Program-made: the position numbers and the translations under genes
In this document: positions 27,607 through 35,699 of the stretch, piece by piece
Layout: the number at the start of each line of letters is the position of its first letter
How positions within the stretch are numbered: position 1 is the first letter of the stretch
Notes under the pieces: generated by a model
Seen by the model: only the letters and a program-made list of their open reading frames with translations
Told to the model about the DNA's origin: nothing
The model's database searches: none
From: [Collinsella] massiliensis
Lineage (GTDB): Bacteria > Actinomycetota > Coriobacteriia > Coriobacteriales > Coriobacteriaceae
Length of the DNA: 58,755 nt
Assembly (NCBI GenBank): GCA_000333815.1
Contig: CAPI01000055.1
Location: 1 to 58,755, forward strand
Reading direction: 5' to 3'

Positions 27607-28890
27607 ATGTCGTTTGAGATGGAGCATGAGCTCGACGCGGCGTACGTGATGCCGACGTTCGGGAGGAGCCCGGTGGAGTTCGTGAGCGGCGCGGGTATGA
27701 CGCTCACCGACAGCGCGGGGAGGGAGTACCTCGACTTCCTCGCGGGGATCGGGGTGTGCTCGCTCGGTCACGGGCACCCGGTGCTCACGCGCGCCCTCGA
27801 GGAGCAGGCGAAAAAGCTCCTGCACGTGTCGAACTACTTCTACGTCGAGCACCGCGGGGCGGTGGCGGCGCTGCTCTCCAAGCTCGCGAACGGGGACGCC
27901 GCCGGCGCGCGCGAGCTCGCGGAGGCGGTGCGCTCGGGCGACGAGCAGGTTGTGCGCACCGCGGCAGCGCCCGCGGAGGGCGAGCAGGTGTGGCAGACGT
28001 TTTTCGCGAACTCCGGCGCGGAGGCGAACGAGTGCTCCATGAAGCTCGCGCGGCTCTACGCCAAGCGCGCGGGTAACGGTGGGAACACCATCGTCTGCCT
28101 GCGGGGCGGCTTCCACGGCCGCACGCTCGAGACGCTCGCTGCGACGATGCAGGACCGCCTGCAGGACGCCTTCCGCCCGCTGCCCGGCGGGTTCGTCGCC
28201 TGCACGCCGAATGATGTGGATGAGCTGCATGCGATCTTCGGGCGCCTGGGCAGCGAGGTCTGCGCCGTCATGATCGAGCCCATCCAGGGTGAGAGCGGGG
28301 TGCACCCGCTCGACGCCGCCTTCGTGCAGGCGGCCGCGGAGCTCGTGCACGGCGTGAGCGGCGTCCTCATCTCCGACGAGGTGCAGGCCGGCGTCTTCCG
28401 CTGCGGGGCGCCCTTCGCCATCCAGCTTTCGGGCGCCACGCCGGACATCATGAGCCTCGCGAAGGGTATCGCCGGCGGCGTGCCCATGGGCGCGTGCGTC
28501 GCGCGGGCGGAGGTGGCCCAGGTGTTCCGCCCGGGCGACCACGGGACGACGTTCGGCGGCAGCTGCCTCGCCGTCGCGGCGGCCGAGGCGGTGCTCTGCG
28601 AGCTCGTGCTGGGAGGGTACGCCGAGCGCGCCCGCGAGGTGGGCGCGTATCTGGCCGAACGGCTCGCGGAGCTCCCGCATGTGCTCGAGGTGCGCGGCGC
28701 GGGGCTCATGCGCGGCTGCGACGTGGACGAGGCGGCGGGCGACGCGCACGACATCGTGGCCCGCGCGCTCGAGGCGGGCGCCGTCATCAACGCGACGGGC
28801 GCGCACACGCTGCGCTTCCTGCCCCCGCTCATCTGCACGAAGGCCGACGTGGACGCGCTCATGGACGTCCTCGCCGCGGTGGTGATCTGA
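27607..28890 (+). CDS. argD: acetylornithine aminotransferase, with internal insertion
   Basis: PLP-dependent class III aminotransferase converting N-acetylglutamate semialdehyde to N-acetylornithine. 427 residues, longer than the usual about 390-400. The cofactor-binding Lys286 lies in DIMSLAKGIAGGVPMGA; FFANSGAEANE, GGFHGRTLETLAAT and LISDEVQAG are typical. Residues about 95-126 (beginning NGDAAGARELAEAVRSG) form an extra hydrophilic insertion before the VWQTFFANSGAEANE strand. The frame is continuous. A GGGGGACGAG stretch lies before the ATG. Last gene of the arg operon here; argF, argG and argH are not in the window. Confidence 0.94.
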   Translation: MSFEMEHELDAAYVMPTFGRSPVEFVSGAGMTLTDSAGREYLDFLAGIGVCSLGHGHPVLTRALEEQAKKLLHVSNYFYVEHRGAVAALLSKLANGDAAGARELAEAVRSGDEQVVRTAAAPAEGEQVWQTFFANSGAEANECSMKLARLYAKRAGNGGNTIVCLRGGFHGRTLETLAATMQDRLQDAFRPLPGGFVACTPNDVDELHAIFGRLGSEVCAVMIEPIQGESGVHPLDAAFVQAAAELVHGVSGVLISDEVQAGVFRCGAPFAIQLSGATPDIMSLAKGIAGGVPMGACVARAEVAQVFRPGDHGTTFGGSCLAVAAAEAVLCELVLGGYAERAREVGAYLAERLAELPHVLEVRGAGLMRGCDVDEAAGDAHDIVARALEAGAVINATGAHTLRFLPPLICTKADVDALMDVLAAVVI

Positions 28891-28949
28891 TACCGGGAGC
28901 GAGATTGCCGTCTCCCGACGGAGGCGTTTCGGCTATACTCCTTTCACAC

Positions 28950-29025
28950 GGGCGATTGGCGCAACGGTTAGCGCAGGTGCTTTACACGCACAAGGCTGGG
29001 GGTTCGAGTCCCTCATCGCCCACCA
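28950..29025 (+). tRNA. tRNA-Val (anticodon TAC)
   Basis: 76 bases including an encoded CCA. Acceptor GGGCGAT pairs with ATCGCCC; the D-loop contains AACGGTTAGC; anticodon loop TTTACAC reads TAC; T-loop GGGGGTTCGAGTCCC. TATACT at 28934-28939 is a good -10 element 10 bases before the gene. Confidence 0.95.
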
Positions 29026-29032
29026 GGGATAT

Positions 29033-29062
29033 GCGGCGGCGTCGGCGACGGCGCCGCTTTTT
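29033..29062 (+). terminator. terminator of tRNA-Val
   Basis: GCGGCG / CGCCGC outer stem with an inner GTC/GAC pairing, followed by TTTTT. It starts 7 bases after the CCA. Confidence 0.75.
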
Positions 29063-29077
29063 CGTCCGTGCCCGATG

Positions 29078-29090
29078 GGGACTCGAACCC
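29078..29090. repeat. inverted copy of the tRNA-Val T-arm
   Basis: GGGACTCGAACCC is the exact reverse complement of the T-arm core at 29000-29012. Flanking bases on the acceptor side (CGATG against CATCG) also match, so it looks like a fragment of a tRNA 3' half in opposite orientation. It parallels the inverted T-arm next to ssrA. Confidence 0.5.
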
Positions 29091-29203
29091 GTGAGGGCTC
29101 GCCGCCCATGCGGAAAAGCGGTGCGCTCGCGACGCCGCCCCGGTCATGCCCGCATCGCGCAGGTATGATGGAGGGGCAGGTAAGCGACCGACGCGGAGGA
29201 ACC

Positions 29204-30112
29204 ATGGATATTCCCTATTTGCCCGAGGTGCCGACCGGCGAGCTGCGCGAGCGCCTCGCCCGGGTGCGCTACGTGTTCACCGACCTTGACGGGACCATGA
29301 TGGGGCCCGGCTCCTCGGTGCTCGCGAACGCGTCGGGCGAACCGAGCCTCGACCTCGTGCGCACGCCCCTCGAGCTGCGCCAGGCGGGCGTCCAGGTCGT
29401 CCCCTGCTCCGGCCGCAACCGCGCGATGATGCGCGAGGACACGCGCCTGCTCGGCCTCAACGCCTTCATCGGCGAGATGGGCGGCATCGTCATGACCGAC
29501 CTCTCGCACGATACCTGGGAGTACTTCACGGCCGAGATGGCGTTCGACCCCGCCTGCGGCCTCACCCCGCACGAGGTCATCGAGCAAACGGGGCTCTGCG
29601 AGGCGTTCATCTCGCGCTATCCGGGCATGCTCGAATACCACAACGACATGTCCGCCGGCTACAAGCACCGCGAGGTGACGATCGGCCTGCGCGGCGAGAT
29701 CCCGGACGAGGAGGCCATCGCGCTCCTCGACGCCTCGGGTATGGCGCTCGATTGGGCGGACAACGGCTTCCTAAACTACATCTCCGCACCCACCACGCTC
29801 CAGCTTCCCGAGGGCGTGCGCGGCCGCGCGTTCAACGTCATGCCCAAGGGGCTCAACAAGGGGCGTGGCATCGGCCGGTTCTGCGAGATTCTCGGCATCC
29901 CGCGCGAGGAGACGCTCGGCATCGGCGATGCCGCCTCGGACTTCCTCATGGCGGACTACACGGGCGCGTTCATCATGGTCGAGAACGGTCTGGCGGATCC
30001 GGGCGCCGAGGAGTTCCTCGCGACGCACCCCGAGGCGCGCGTCGCCCCGGGCCGCATCGTCGACGCCTGGGTGGCGGGCATGCGCAGCCTGCTCGAAGCG
30101 AAGGGTCGCTAG
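29204..30112 (+). CDS. HAD-superfamily phosphatase (Cof/IIB-like)
   Basis: Phosphohydrolase of 302 residues. Motif I VFTDLDGTM gives nucleophile Asp27 and acid/base Asp29; VVPCSGRN is motif II (Ser); KGLNKGRGI contains the motif III Lys; LGIGDAASDFLMAD is motif IV with its acidic residues. The cap lies between motifs II and III (about residues 85-205), the IIB arrangement seen in sugar phosphatases and mannosyl-3-phosphoglycerate phosphatase. The ATG at 29204 has GCGGAGGA four bases upstream; the open frame to 29075 overlaps the tRNA-related region and is not coding. Substrate unknown. It is followed closely by murI. Confidence 0.88.
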   Translation: MDIPYLPEVPTGELRERLARVRYVFTDLDGTMMGPGSSVLANASGEPSLDLVRTPLELRQAGVQVVPCSGRNRAMMREDTRLLGLNAFIGEMGGIVMTDLSHDTWEYFTAEMAFDPACGLTPHEVIEQTGLCEAFISRYPGMLEYHNDMSAGYKHREVTIGLRGEIPDEEAIALLDASGMALDWADNGFLNYISAPTTLQLPEGVRGRAFNVMPKGLNKGRGIGRFCEILGIPREETLGIGDAASDFLMADYTGAFIMVENGLADPGAEEFLATHPEARVAPGRIVDAWVAGMRSLLEAKGR

Positions 30113-30115
30113 CCC

Positions 30116-31060
30116 ATGGCAGACGCATCGAGCACGCGCGCGGCGAGCCTTGGTGCGACCCGCGCAGGGGACGAGCTGGCGCTCATGGAGGACGACCGTC
30201 CCATCGGCGTCTTCGATTCGGGCCTGGGCGGCCTCACCGTCGCCCGTTCCATCGCGACCGCGCTGCCGCATGAATCGATCTACTACGTGGGCGACACGAA
30301 GCGCTGCCCCTACGGCACGCGCACCGAGGACGAGGTCCGCTCGTTCGCGCTGCAAGCCGGGCGTTGGCTCGAGGCCCACGACGTGAAGATCATGGTCATC
30401 GCCTGCAACACGGCGACGGCGGCGGCGCTCACCGTCGCGCAGCAGACGCTCGCGATTCCGGTAATCGGCGTCATCGCGCCGGGTGCGCGTGCGGCGATCA
30501 ACACCACGCGCACGCGCACGGTCGGCGTGCTCGCGACGCCGCTCACGGTGCGCACGGGCGCGTACACGCGCGCCATCCACAACCTCGACGCGGGCGTCGA
30601 GGTGTACGGCTGCCCGGCGCCGAGCTTCGTCGAGATCGTGGAGCGCGAGCTCGCCACCGGCGCCCACCTGCAGGAGCGCTGGCTCGAGGACGGCGACATC
30701 TTCGACACGCCCCAGGTGCGCGCTGAGGTGGCGCGCACGCTCACGCCCATCACCGAGACGAACGTCGACACCGTCGTGCTCGGCTGCACGCACTTCCCGC
30801 TGCTCGCGCGTCCCATCCGCGCGGCGCTCGGGGCGGGGGTGCGCGTGGTGTCGTCGGCGGAGGAGACCACACGCGAGCTTACGGACATCCTGAGCCGCCG
30901 CGGGCAGCTCGCCGGCGAGGAGACGGTGCCGCAGCACCGCTTCGCCACCACGTCGGACAACATCGCCGAGTTCGCGGCGGCGGGGAGCTTCATCTTCGGG
31001 CGCCCGCTGCGCAGCATCGAGCACGTGGGCATCGATGAGCTGGAGCACCTGGCGCGATGA
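30116..31060 (+). CDS. murI: glutamate racemase
   Basis: Interconverts L- and D-glutamate for peptidoglycan synthesis. 314 residues; the catalytic pair is Cys97 in IACNTATAAAL and Cys224 in LGCTHFPLL. PIGVFDSGLGGLTVARSI and YVGDTKRCPYGTR are the classic N-terminal motifs. The first about 25 residues before the catalytic fold are an unusual Ala/Ser-rich extension; an internal ATG at 30185 would remove it but has no better ribosome-binding site. It starts 3 bases after the HAD stop. Confidence 0.95.
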   Translation: MADASSTRAASLGATRAGDELALMEDDRPIGVFDSGLGGLTVARSIATALPHESIYYVGDTKRCPYGTRTEDEVRSFALQAGRWLEAHDVKIMVIACNTATAAALTVAQQTLAIPVIGVIAPGARAAINTTRTRTVGVLATPLTVRTGAYTRAIHNLDAGVEVYGCPAPSFVEIVERELATGAHLQERWLEDGDIFDTPQVRAEVARTLTPITETNVDTVVLGCTHFPLLARPIRAALGAGVRVVSSAEETTRELTDILSRRGQLAGEETVPQHRFATTSDNIAEFAAAGSFIFGRPLRSIEHVGIDELEHLAR

Positions 31061-31108
31061 CGTCATCCAACCGTTCTTCCCATCATCACGCATTGGACAA
31101 GGAGCATC

Positions 31109-31843
31109 ATGGAGTATATGGAGATTGACCGCGAGGCCGGCCGCGCCGCGAACGAGATGCGCGAGGTGTCGCTCACGCGCGAGGTCATGGGCAACGCGCT
31201 CGGGTCGTGCCTCGTGGAGTTCGGCCGGACGCGCGTGCTGTGCGCCGCGAGCATCGAGGAGGGCGTGCCCGGGTGGCGCAAGGCGAGCCGTGCGGGGTGG
31301 GTGACGGCGGAATACGCCATGCTGCCCGCCGCGACGAACCGCCGCTCCGCGCGCGAGCGCGGCAACCGCAAGGGCCGCTCCATGGAGATCGAGCGGCTCA
31401 TCGGCCGGAGCCTGCGCACGGTCACGAACCTGCGGGCGCTCGGCGAGTTCACCGTGACGGTCGACTGCGACGTCATCCAGGCGGACGGCGGCACGCGCAC
31501 GGCGAGCGTGACCGGCGCGTGGGTCGCGCTGCACGACGCCCTCATGGCGTGGGTCGAGGCGGGCAAGATCGCGCGCCTGCCGCTCACCGGGCAGGTCGCG
31601 GCGGTCTCGATGGGCGTCGTCGACGGCTGCGAGCTGCTCGACCTCGATTACCGCGAGGACTCGCGGGCAGAGATCGACATGAACCTCGTCGCGACCGATA
31701 CGGGCGAGATCGTCGAGATCCAGGGGACGGGCGAGCGCACGCCGTTCGACCGCGCGCGCCTGGGGCGCCTGCTCGACCTCGGCGACGCGGGCATCAAGAA
31801 GCTCATCGAGCTGCAGAACGAGGTCACGGCGTTCCGGGATTGA
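31109..31843 (+). CDS. rph: ribonuclease PH
   Basis: Phosphorolytic 3'-5' exoribonuclease trimming tRNA 3' ends; hexameric, cytoplasmic. 244 residues, normal length. Motifs: TRVLCAASIEEGVPGW, ATNRRSARERGNRKGRSMEIERLIGRSLR with the conserved Arg cluster, TVDCDVIQADGGTRTASVTGA, and EIQGTGERTPFDRARL near the C-terminus. AAGGAG precedes the ATG by four bases. The rph-rdgB order is common in bacteria. Confidence 0.96.
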   Translation: MEYMEIDREAGRAANEMREVSLTREVMGNALGSCLVEFGRTRVLCAASIEEGVPGWRKASRAGWVTAEYAMLPAATNRRSARERGNRKGRSMEIERLIGRSLRTVTNLRALGEFTVTVDCDVIQADGGTRTASVTGAWVALHDALMAWVEAGKIARLPLTGQVAAVSMGVVDGCELLDLDYREDSRAEIDMNLVATDTGEIVEIQGTGERTPFDRARLGRLLDLGDAGIKKLIELQNEVTAFRD

Positions 31844-31916
31844 TCGCGCACCGCTGCGGCGGGAGAAGCACGCGCAACTGGAATGAACCTTGGGCACAGG
31901 CACTACGGAGGCGGAC

Positions 31917-32609
31917 ATGGCACTGGAGAAGATCGACCCGGCGACGCTCGACCCGGAGCATACGGTGGTCGTCGCGACGGGGAACGCGCACAAGCTCGTG
32001 GAGATCGCGGAGATCTTGGGCCGTGCGCTGCCGGGCACGCGCTTCGTGGGCGTGGGGCAGCTCGGCGACTTCCCCGATCCCGAGGAGACGGGCACGACGT
32101 TCGCGGAGAACGCCCTCATCAAGGCCGAGGCGGCGGTCGCCGAGACGGGGCTCGCCGCCGTCGCCGACGATTCCGGCCTCATGGTGGACGCGCTCGGCGG
32201 CGAGCCTGGCGTGTACTCCGCGCGCTACGCCGGGGTGCATGGCGATGATGCGGCGAACAACGCAAAGCTGCTCGCCAACCTCGAGGGCGTGGAGGACGCG
32301 CGGCGCACCGCGCGCTTCGTGAGCTCCATCGCCTTCATCGAGCGCGACGGCACGGTAACGATGGGCGAGGGTTTCTGCGAGGGCATGATCGGGCGCGCCG
32401 GCCGCGGCGAGCACGGCTTCGGCTACGACCCGCTGTTTCTACCGGACGATACGCCGGGCAAGACCATGGCGGAGCTCGAACCGCAGGAGAAGAACGCCAT
32501 CAGCCACCGCTTCCATGCGCTCGAAGACCTGTGCGCGAAGCTCGGCGCGCGCGGAAACGCCGGGGATGCCGATGCCGGCCCCGCGAACCTGCAAGGAGGT
32601 GCCCGATGA
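31917..32609 (+). CDS. rdgB: XTP/dITP diphosphatase (non-canonical purine NTP pyrophosphatase)
   Basis: House-cleaning enzyme of the HAM1/ITPase family that hydrolyses dITP and XTP to monophosphates. 230 residues. VVVATGNAHKLVEI, TTFAENALIKAEAAV, VADDSGLMVDALGGEPGVYSARYAG, HGFGYDPLFLP and EKNAISHRFHAL are all family blocks. The ATG at 31917 has GGAGGCGG upstream; an in-frame TTG at 31890 is unlikely. The last about 25 residues (Gly/Ala/Asn-rich) exceed the usual end. Its TGA overlaps the dtd ATG by four bases. Confidence 0.95.
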   Translation: MALEKIDPATLDPEHTVVVATGNAHKLVEIAEILGRALPGTRFVGVGQLGDFPDPEETGTTFAENALIKAEAAVAETGLAAVADDSGLMVDALGGEPGVYSARYAGVHGDDAANNAKLLANLEGVEDARRTARFVSSIAFIERDGTVTMGEGFCEGMIGRAGRGEHGFGYDPLFLPDDTPGKTMAELEPQEKNAISHRFHALEDLCAKLGARGNAGDADAGPANLQGGAR

Positions 32610-33052
32610 GGGCGGTGGTCCAGCGGGTGCTGCGCGCGAACGTGACGATCGACGGCGTGGAGGCCGCGCGCATCGGCCAGGGCTACCTCATCCTGCTCGG
32701 CGTGGCGGCCGACGACACCGAGGCGGAGGCCGAGCGCCTCTGGAAGAAGATCTTCTCCCTGCGCATCATGGAGGACGAGGCGGGCAAGACGAACCGCTCG
32801 ATCGACGACGTGGGCGGCGACGTGCTCGTGGTGTCGCAGTTTACGCTCTTCGCCGACTGCCGCCATGGGCGCCGTCCGTCGTTCACCGGTGCGGGCGACC
32901 CCGCGCACGCCAACGAGCTCTACGAGTACTTCGTCTCGCTCGCGCGCGCGGACGTGCCGCGCGTCGCCACGGGCACGTTCGCGGCGGACATGAAGGTCGG
33001 CCTCGTGAACGACGGTCCCTTCACCATCGTCCTCGATACAGACACGCTCTAG
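32606..33052 (+). CDS. dtd: D-aminoacyl-tRNA deacylase
   Basis: Removes D-amino acids from mischarged tRNAs. 148 residues, the standard length. MRAVVQRVLRANVTIDG is the N-terminus, VVSQFTLFADCRHGRRPSF carries the SQFTL motif, and VNDGPFTIVLDT is the DTD counterpart of the cross-subunit Gly-cisPro motif region. The start is fixed by GCAAGGAGGT inside rdgB. Translationally coupled to rdgB through ATGA. Confidence 0.96.
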   Translation: MRAVVQRVLRANVTIDGVEAARIGQGYLILLGVAADDTEAEAERLWKKIFSLRIMEDEAGKTNRSIDDVGGDVLVVSQFTLFADCRHGRRPSFTGAGDPAHANELYEYFVSLARADVPRVATGTFAADMKVGLVNDGPFTIVLDTDTL

Positions 33053-33107
33053 GGGCGGCTGGCGCGCTCGCCTGTGCCCTGTCGGCGCACCCGGCCCGGC
33101 GCGGCGA

Positions 33108-33137
33108 TTCGCATTTTACCTGCATGGCTGCTATAAT
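33108..33137 (+). promoter_or_regulatory. promoter of veg-ispE
   Basis: TTCGCA, 18-base spacer, perfect TATAAT (33132-33137), 67 bases before veg. The leader then contains TGGGG(G)...CCCCA, a small hairpin near 33155-33171. Confidence 0.7.
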
Positions 33138-33203
33138 CTTTACGTTTGACTATCTTGGGGGCATGCTCCCCATATTCCATATGCCTGCAGGAGGCGTCGT
33201 TTC

Positions 33204-33500
33204 ATGGCAGAAGCTGAAGTCAATAAGGTCGAGGAAATCCAGGAACTGCTGCGCGGCATGGTGAACCGGCCGGTGAAGGTCAAGGCCAACATGGGCAGGA
33301 CGCGCGTCATCGAGCGCCTGGGCGTCATCAAGTCCGTGCACCCCGCCGTCTTCGTGGTCGAGGTCACGGAGCGCCGCGGCCGCACCTCGCGTCAGAGCTA
33401 CCAGTACGTCGATGTGCTCACGGGCACGGTCGAGCTCTTCGACACCGAGACGGGCGAGCACATCTTCACGCCCGCGTTCGACCAGCCCGATGAGGGCTAG
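33204..33500 (+). CDS. veg: Veg family protein
   Basis: Small protein of 98 residues resembling Veg, a highly expressed protein of Gram-positive bacteria that in Bacillus affects biofilm matrix expression. VEEIQELLRGMVNRPVKVKA, NMGRTRVIERLGVI, and VVEVTERRGRTSRQSYQYVDVLTGTVEL fit the family's beta-barrel core. The genetic context supports this: in Bacillus veg also lies close upstream of ispE. GCAGGAGGC precedes the ATG. The start of ispE lies inside the last codons of this gene. Confidence 0.85.
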   Translation: MAEAEVNKVEEIQELLRGMVNRPVKVKANMGRTRVIERLGVIKSVHPAVFVVEVTERRGRTSRQSYQYVDVLTGTVELFDTETGEHIFTPAFDQPDEG

Positions 33501-34395
33501 CGAGCCTGCGCGCCGCGTCGTCGTCTCGGCTCCGGCCAAGGTCAATCTCTATCTAGGCATCCATACCGAACGGGACGGGCGCGGCTACCATCGCGTCGAC
33601 TCCGTGATGGCCGCGCTCAGCCTCGCGGACACGGTCACGGTCGAGCCCGCCGGTACCCTCGAGGTCGTCACCGTGCCCGCGGCGGATTTCCCCATGGAGC
33701 AGAACACGGCGTACCGCGCCGCGGTCGCGCTCGCGCAGGCGTTCGGGCTCGAGCCCCGCGCACGCATCGCGATCGAGAAGCGCATTCCGCTCCGCGCTGG
33801 GCTCGGCGGTCCCTCGGCGGACGCTGCGGCGGCGATCATGGGCCTCTGCGCGCTGTGGGGGCTCGACGTGCACGATGAGCGCGTGGAGGCGGTCGCGCGC
33901 GCCATCGGGGCGGATGTCCCGTTCTTCCTGCATGGCGCCCTTGCGTACCTCGACGGTGCGGGGGATTGCCTGCGCGAGCGCTTCGAACCGCTCGCCGGCC
34001 TGCCCGTCGTGCTCGTGCGGCCGCAGGGCGAGGGCGTGAGCGCGGGCGCCGCATATGCGCGCTTCGACGAGGATCCCCAGCCGCTGCCGCCGCTCGAGCC
34101 CGTCCTCGAGGCGCTGCGCGCCCATGACGCCGACGCGGTCGCCGCGCGCGTGGCGAACAACCTCGCGCCCGCGTCGTGCGCGCTCGCGCCCGAGATCGAC
34201 GAGGTGCTCGCGTGGCTACGCGGTCGCCCCGGCGTGCGGGCAGCGCTCATGTCGGGCTCGGGGTCGTGCTCGTTCGCCCTCTGCGCGTCGCTCGATGACG
34301 CGCGCGCGATCGTCCAGGCGGCACAGGCCGAGCGCGGATGGTGGGCGTATGCTGCGACGATGGAGAAGTCGGGAGCGCGCGTGATTGAGCGCTAG
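33490..34395 (+). CDS. ispE: 4-diphosphocytidyl-2-C-methyl-D-erythritol kinase
   Basis: GHMP-family kinase of the MEP isoprenoid pathway, 301 residues. VSAPAKVNLYLGI is the N-terminal motif, PLRAGLGGPSADAAAAI the ATP-binding Gly loop, FFLHGALAYLDGAGD the third motif and MSGSGSCSFAL the C-terminal GHMP motif. Its ATG at 33490 overlaps the last 11 bases of veg, so the two are coupled; the longer frame upstream lies within veg. GACCAGCCCG offers only a weak ribosome-binding site, which agrees with coupling. Confidence 0.93.
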   Translation: MRASEPARRVVVSAPAKVNLYLGIHTERDGRGYHRVDSVMAALSLADTVTVEPAGTLEVVTVPAADFPMEQNTAYRAAVALAQAFGLEPRARIAIEKRIPLRAGLGGPSADAAAAIMGLCALWGLDVHDERVEAVARAIGADVPFFLHGALAYLDGAGDCLRERFEPLAGLPVVLVRPQGEGVSAGAAYARFDEDPQPLPPLEPVLEALRAHDADAVAARVANNLAPASCALAPEIDEVLAWLRGRPGVRAALMSGSGSCSFALCASLDDARAIVQAAQAERGWWAYAATMEKSGARVIER

Positions 34396-34433
34396 CATTG
34401 TCCGGCATGTTCTGCTACTATACCTACTTGCTT

Positions 34434-34510
34434 CGGGTTGTGGCTCAGTTTGGTAGAGCACCGCGTTCGGGACGCGGGGGTCGCTGGTTCAAATCCAGTC
34501 AACCCGACCA
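34434..34510 (+). tRNA. tRNA-Pro (anticodon CGG)
   Basis: 77 bases with an encoded CCA. Acceptor CGGGTTG pairs with CAACCCG; anticodon stem CCGCG/CGCGG encloses TTCGGGA with anticodon CGG; T-loop GGTTCAAATCC. TATACC around 34419-34424 is a probable -10. It marks the left edge of the accessory island. Confidence 0.95.
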
Positions 34511-34520
34511 TAGCAAAGAC

Positions 34521-34560
34521 GCAGGCCAGAGTGGTTATCCGCTCTGGCCTGCTTTGTTTT
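34521..34560 (+). terminator. terminator of tRNA-Pro
   Basis: Perfect 11-bp stem GCAGGCCAGAG / CTCTGGCCTGC with a 10-base loop, followed by TTTGTTTT. Confidence 0.9.
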
Positions 34561-34574
34561 AGGCTGCTTGAATG

Positions 34575-34643
34575 GGTTGGTTGGGGACGTGTTCCTTTCA
34601 ACCCATTTGGGGGGGGGTGAAAGGAGCACGTCCCCAACCAACC
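34575..34643. repeat. long REP-like inverted repeat
   Basis: Two 26-base arms (34575-34600 and 34618-34643) pair with a single mismatch around a 17-base, G-rich loop. The arms contain TTGGGGACGTG and CACGTCCCCAA, a core of the type found in REP-like palindromes. There is no T-run, so it is not a simple terminator. The remaining sequence from here to 34945 contains no gene I can support; a 34568-34900 open frame has no ribosome-binding site. Confidence 0.7.
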
Positions 34644-34945
34644 ATGCGATCCGTTTAGCTGTGCGACCCCACGCTGGGTGGCGTACCGTGTGCGCGCGAT
34701 GTATGCGCCCAGGCGGAAAGTATTTCACATCGCGGCGGAGAAGCCGCGCTATCTTGCAAGCTTGCTCGAGGAGTCGGGTTCGCGCGACTTGCGGCGACAG
34801 GGTGAGCGCCATCGCCTTCGCGTGCTTGCTGCGATGCGCCCCCGATGGTAGGCTCCGTGTTCCTCAAATATTTTGGAAATCAATTTACAAAAATGATTAG
34901 CCATAGTACAATACCCAAAATCACATTCCGCAAAAGGAGGAATCG

Positions 34946-35458
34946 ATGAGCGAGATGACCTTTACCTCAGCCAGCGCCTCAAAGTACATTCGGAGCTTAG
35001 AGCAGGAAAAAGCGCATCTCATCGCCCGTGAGCGTGAGAACGCCACCTACGTTTTGTCTCAAGGCGAAGAAGGGCTTCCTCCCGAGTACGATTATGAGCA
35101 GACGTTTACCCTAGTCGATGAAATTGACGGCAAGGTGCGTGCTGTTCGCCATGCCTTGCATGCCTTTAATGCCACGACGGTCATCCCCGAAGAAGGGATT
35201 ACGATCGACGAGGCGTTGGTGCTGATGGCTCAGCTCAATAACAAGCTTGCGCGCCTTGAGCGACTTCGCTCGCATGAGGCGAAGAAAAGGTGCCCTGCGA
35301 GCATGTTCAGGGGAAACGTCGTTGTCGAGTACGAATATGCGAACTACGACGTTGCGCGCGCAGCGCAGGATTACCGGGAACTGTACGAGCGTATCGCGGA
35401 GCTCCAGCTGCGCTTGGATCTGGTGAATCAGACCGAGCGATTCTCCGTGACCATCTAA
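34946..35458 (+). CDS. DIP1984-like (septicolysin-type) helical protein, tentative
   Basis: A 170-residue hydrophilic, mostly helical protein. The pattern ITIDEALVLMAQLNNKLARLERL followed by a central beta-rich part and a final helix YERIAELQLRLDLVNQTERFSVTI resembles the DIP1984/septicolysin-homologue family, whose function is not established. No signal peptide or membrane segment is seen. AAAAGGAGG precedes the ATG and the upstream region is AT-rich, so expression is likely. Base composition is noticeably less GC-rich than the housekeeping genes, fitting an accessory origin. Stands alone. Confidence 0.6.
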   Translation: MSEMTFTSASASKYIRSLEQEKAHLIARERENATYVLSQGEEGLPPEYDYEQTFTLVDEIDGKVRAVRHALHAFNATTVIPEEGITIDEALVLMAQLNNKLARLERLRSHEAKKRCPASMFRGNVVVEYEYANYDVARAAQDYRELYERIAELQLRLDLVNQTERFSVTI

Positions 35459-35699
35459 GCATTCGATACTCTCGTTCCGGGCGCAAAGTTCCTCTATTTG
35501 GTTATGAAAAGACCATCGGTTGCGGTTCACGCGTTTAAGTTGTTCCTAGTTTGTTGTTAGTAGTGCGTTACTGATAGTGTGTTGCAACAACACGTGGGAT
35601 CGCATTCCTGTCTGCTTTGCGCCGAAAACCTCCTGCGCCATCTTAGCTGATGCCCGCAGGTGGTCGCAGAGGTTCGGTTTCATGCGGCCGCTTTCGTCG
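35459..35699. other. intergenic stretch inside the accessory island
   Basis: 241 bases between convergent genes. It contains AT-rich sequence and no convincing terminator, RNA or open frame. Confidence 0.4.

Noticed and set aside
28933-29205. 90-codon minus-strand frame containing RDSNPQP
   Set aside because: This is the conceptual translation of the complement of tRNA-Val, a familiar artefact.
29771-32182. 803-codon open frame on the minus strand
   Set aside because: Antisense to the HAD phosphatase, murI, rph and rdgB genes, all of which have clear motifs on the plus strand.
34575-34643. CRISPR-like repeat
   Set aside because: Only one inverted pair with no regularly spaced direct repeats and no cas genes in the window.
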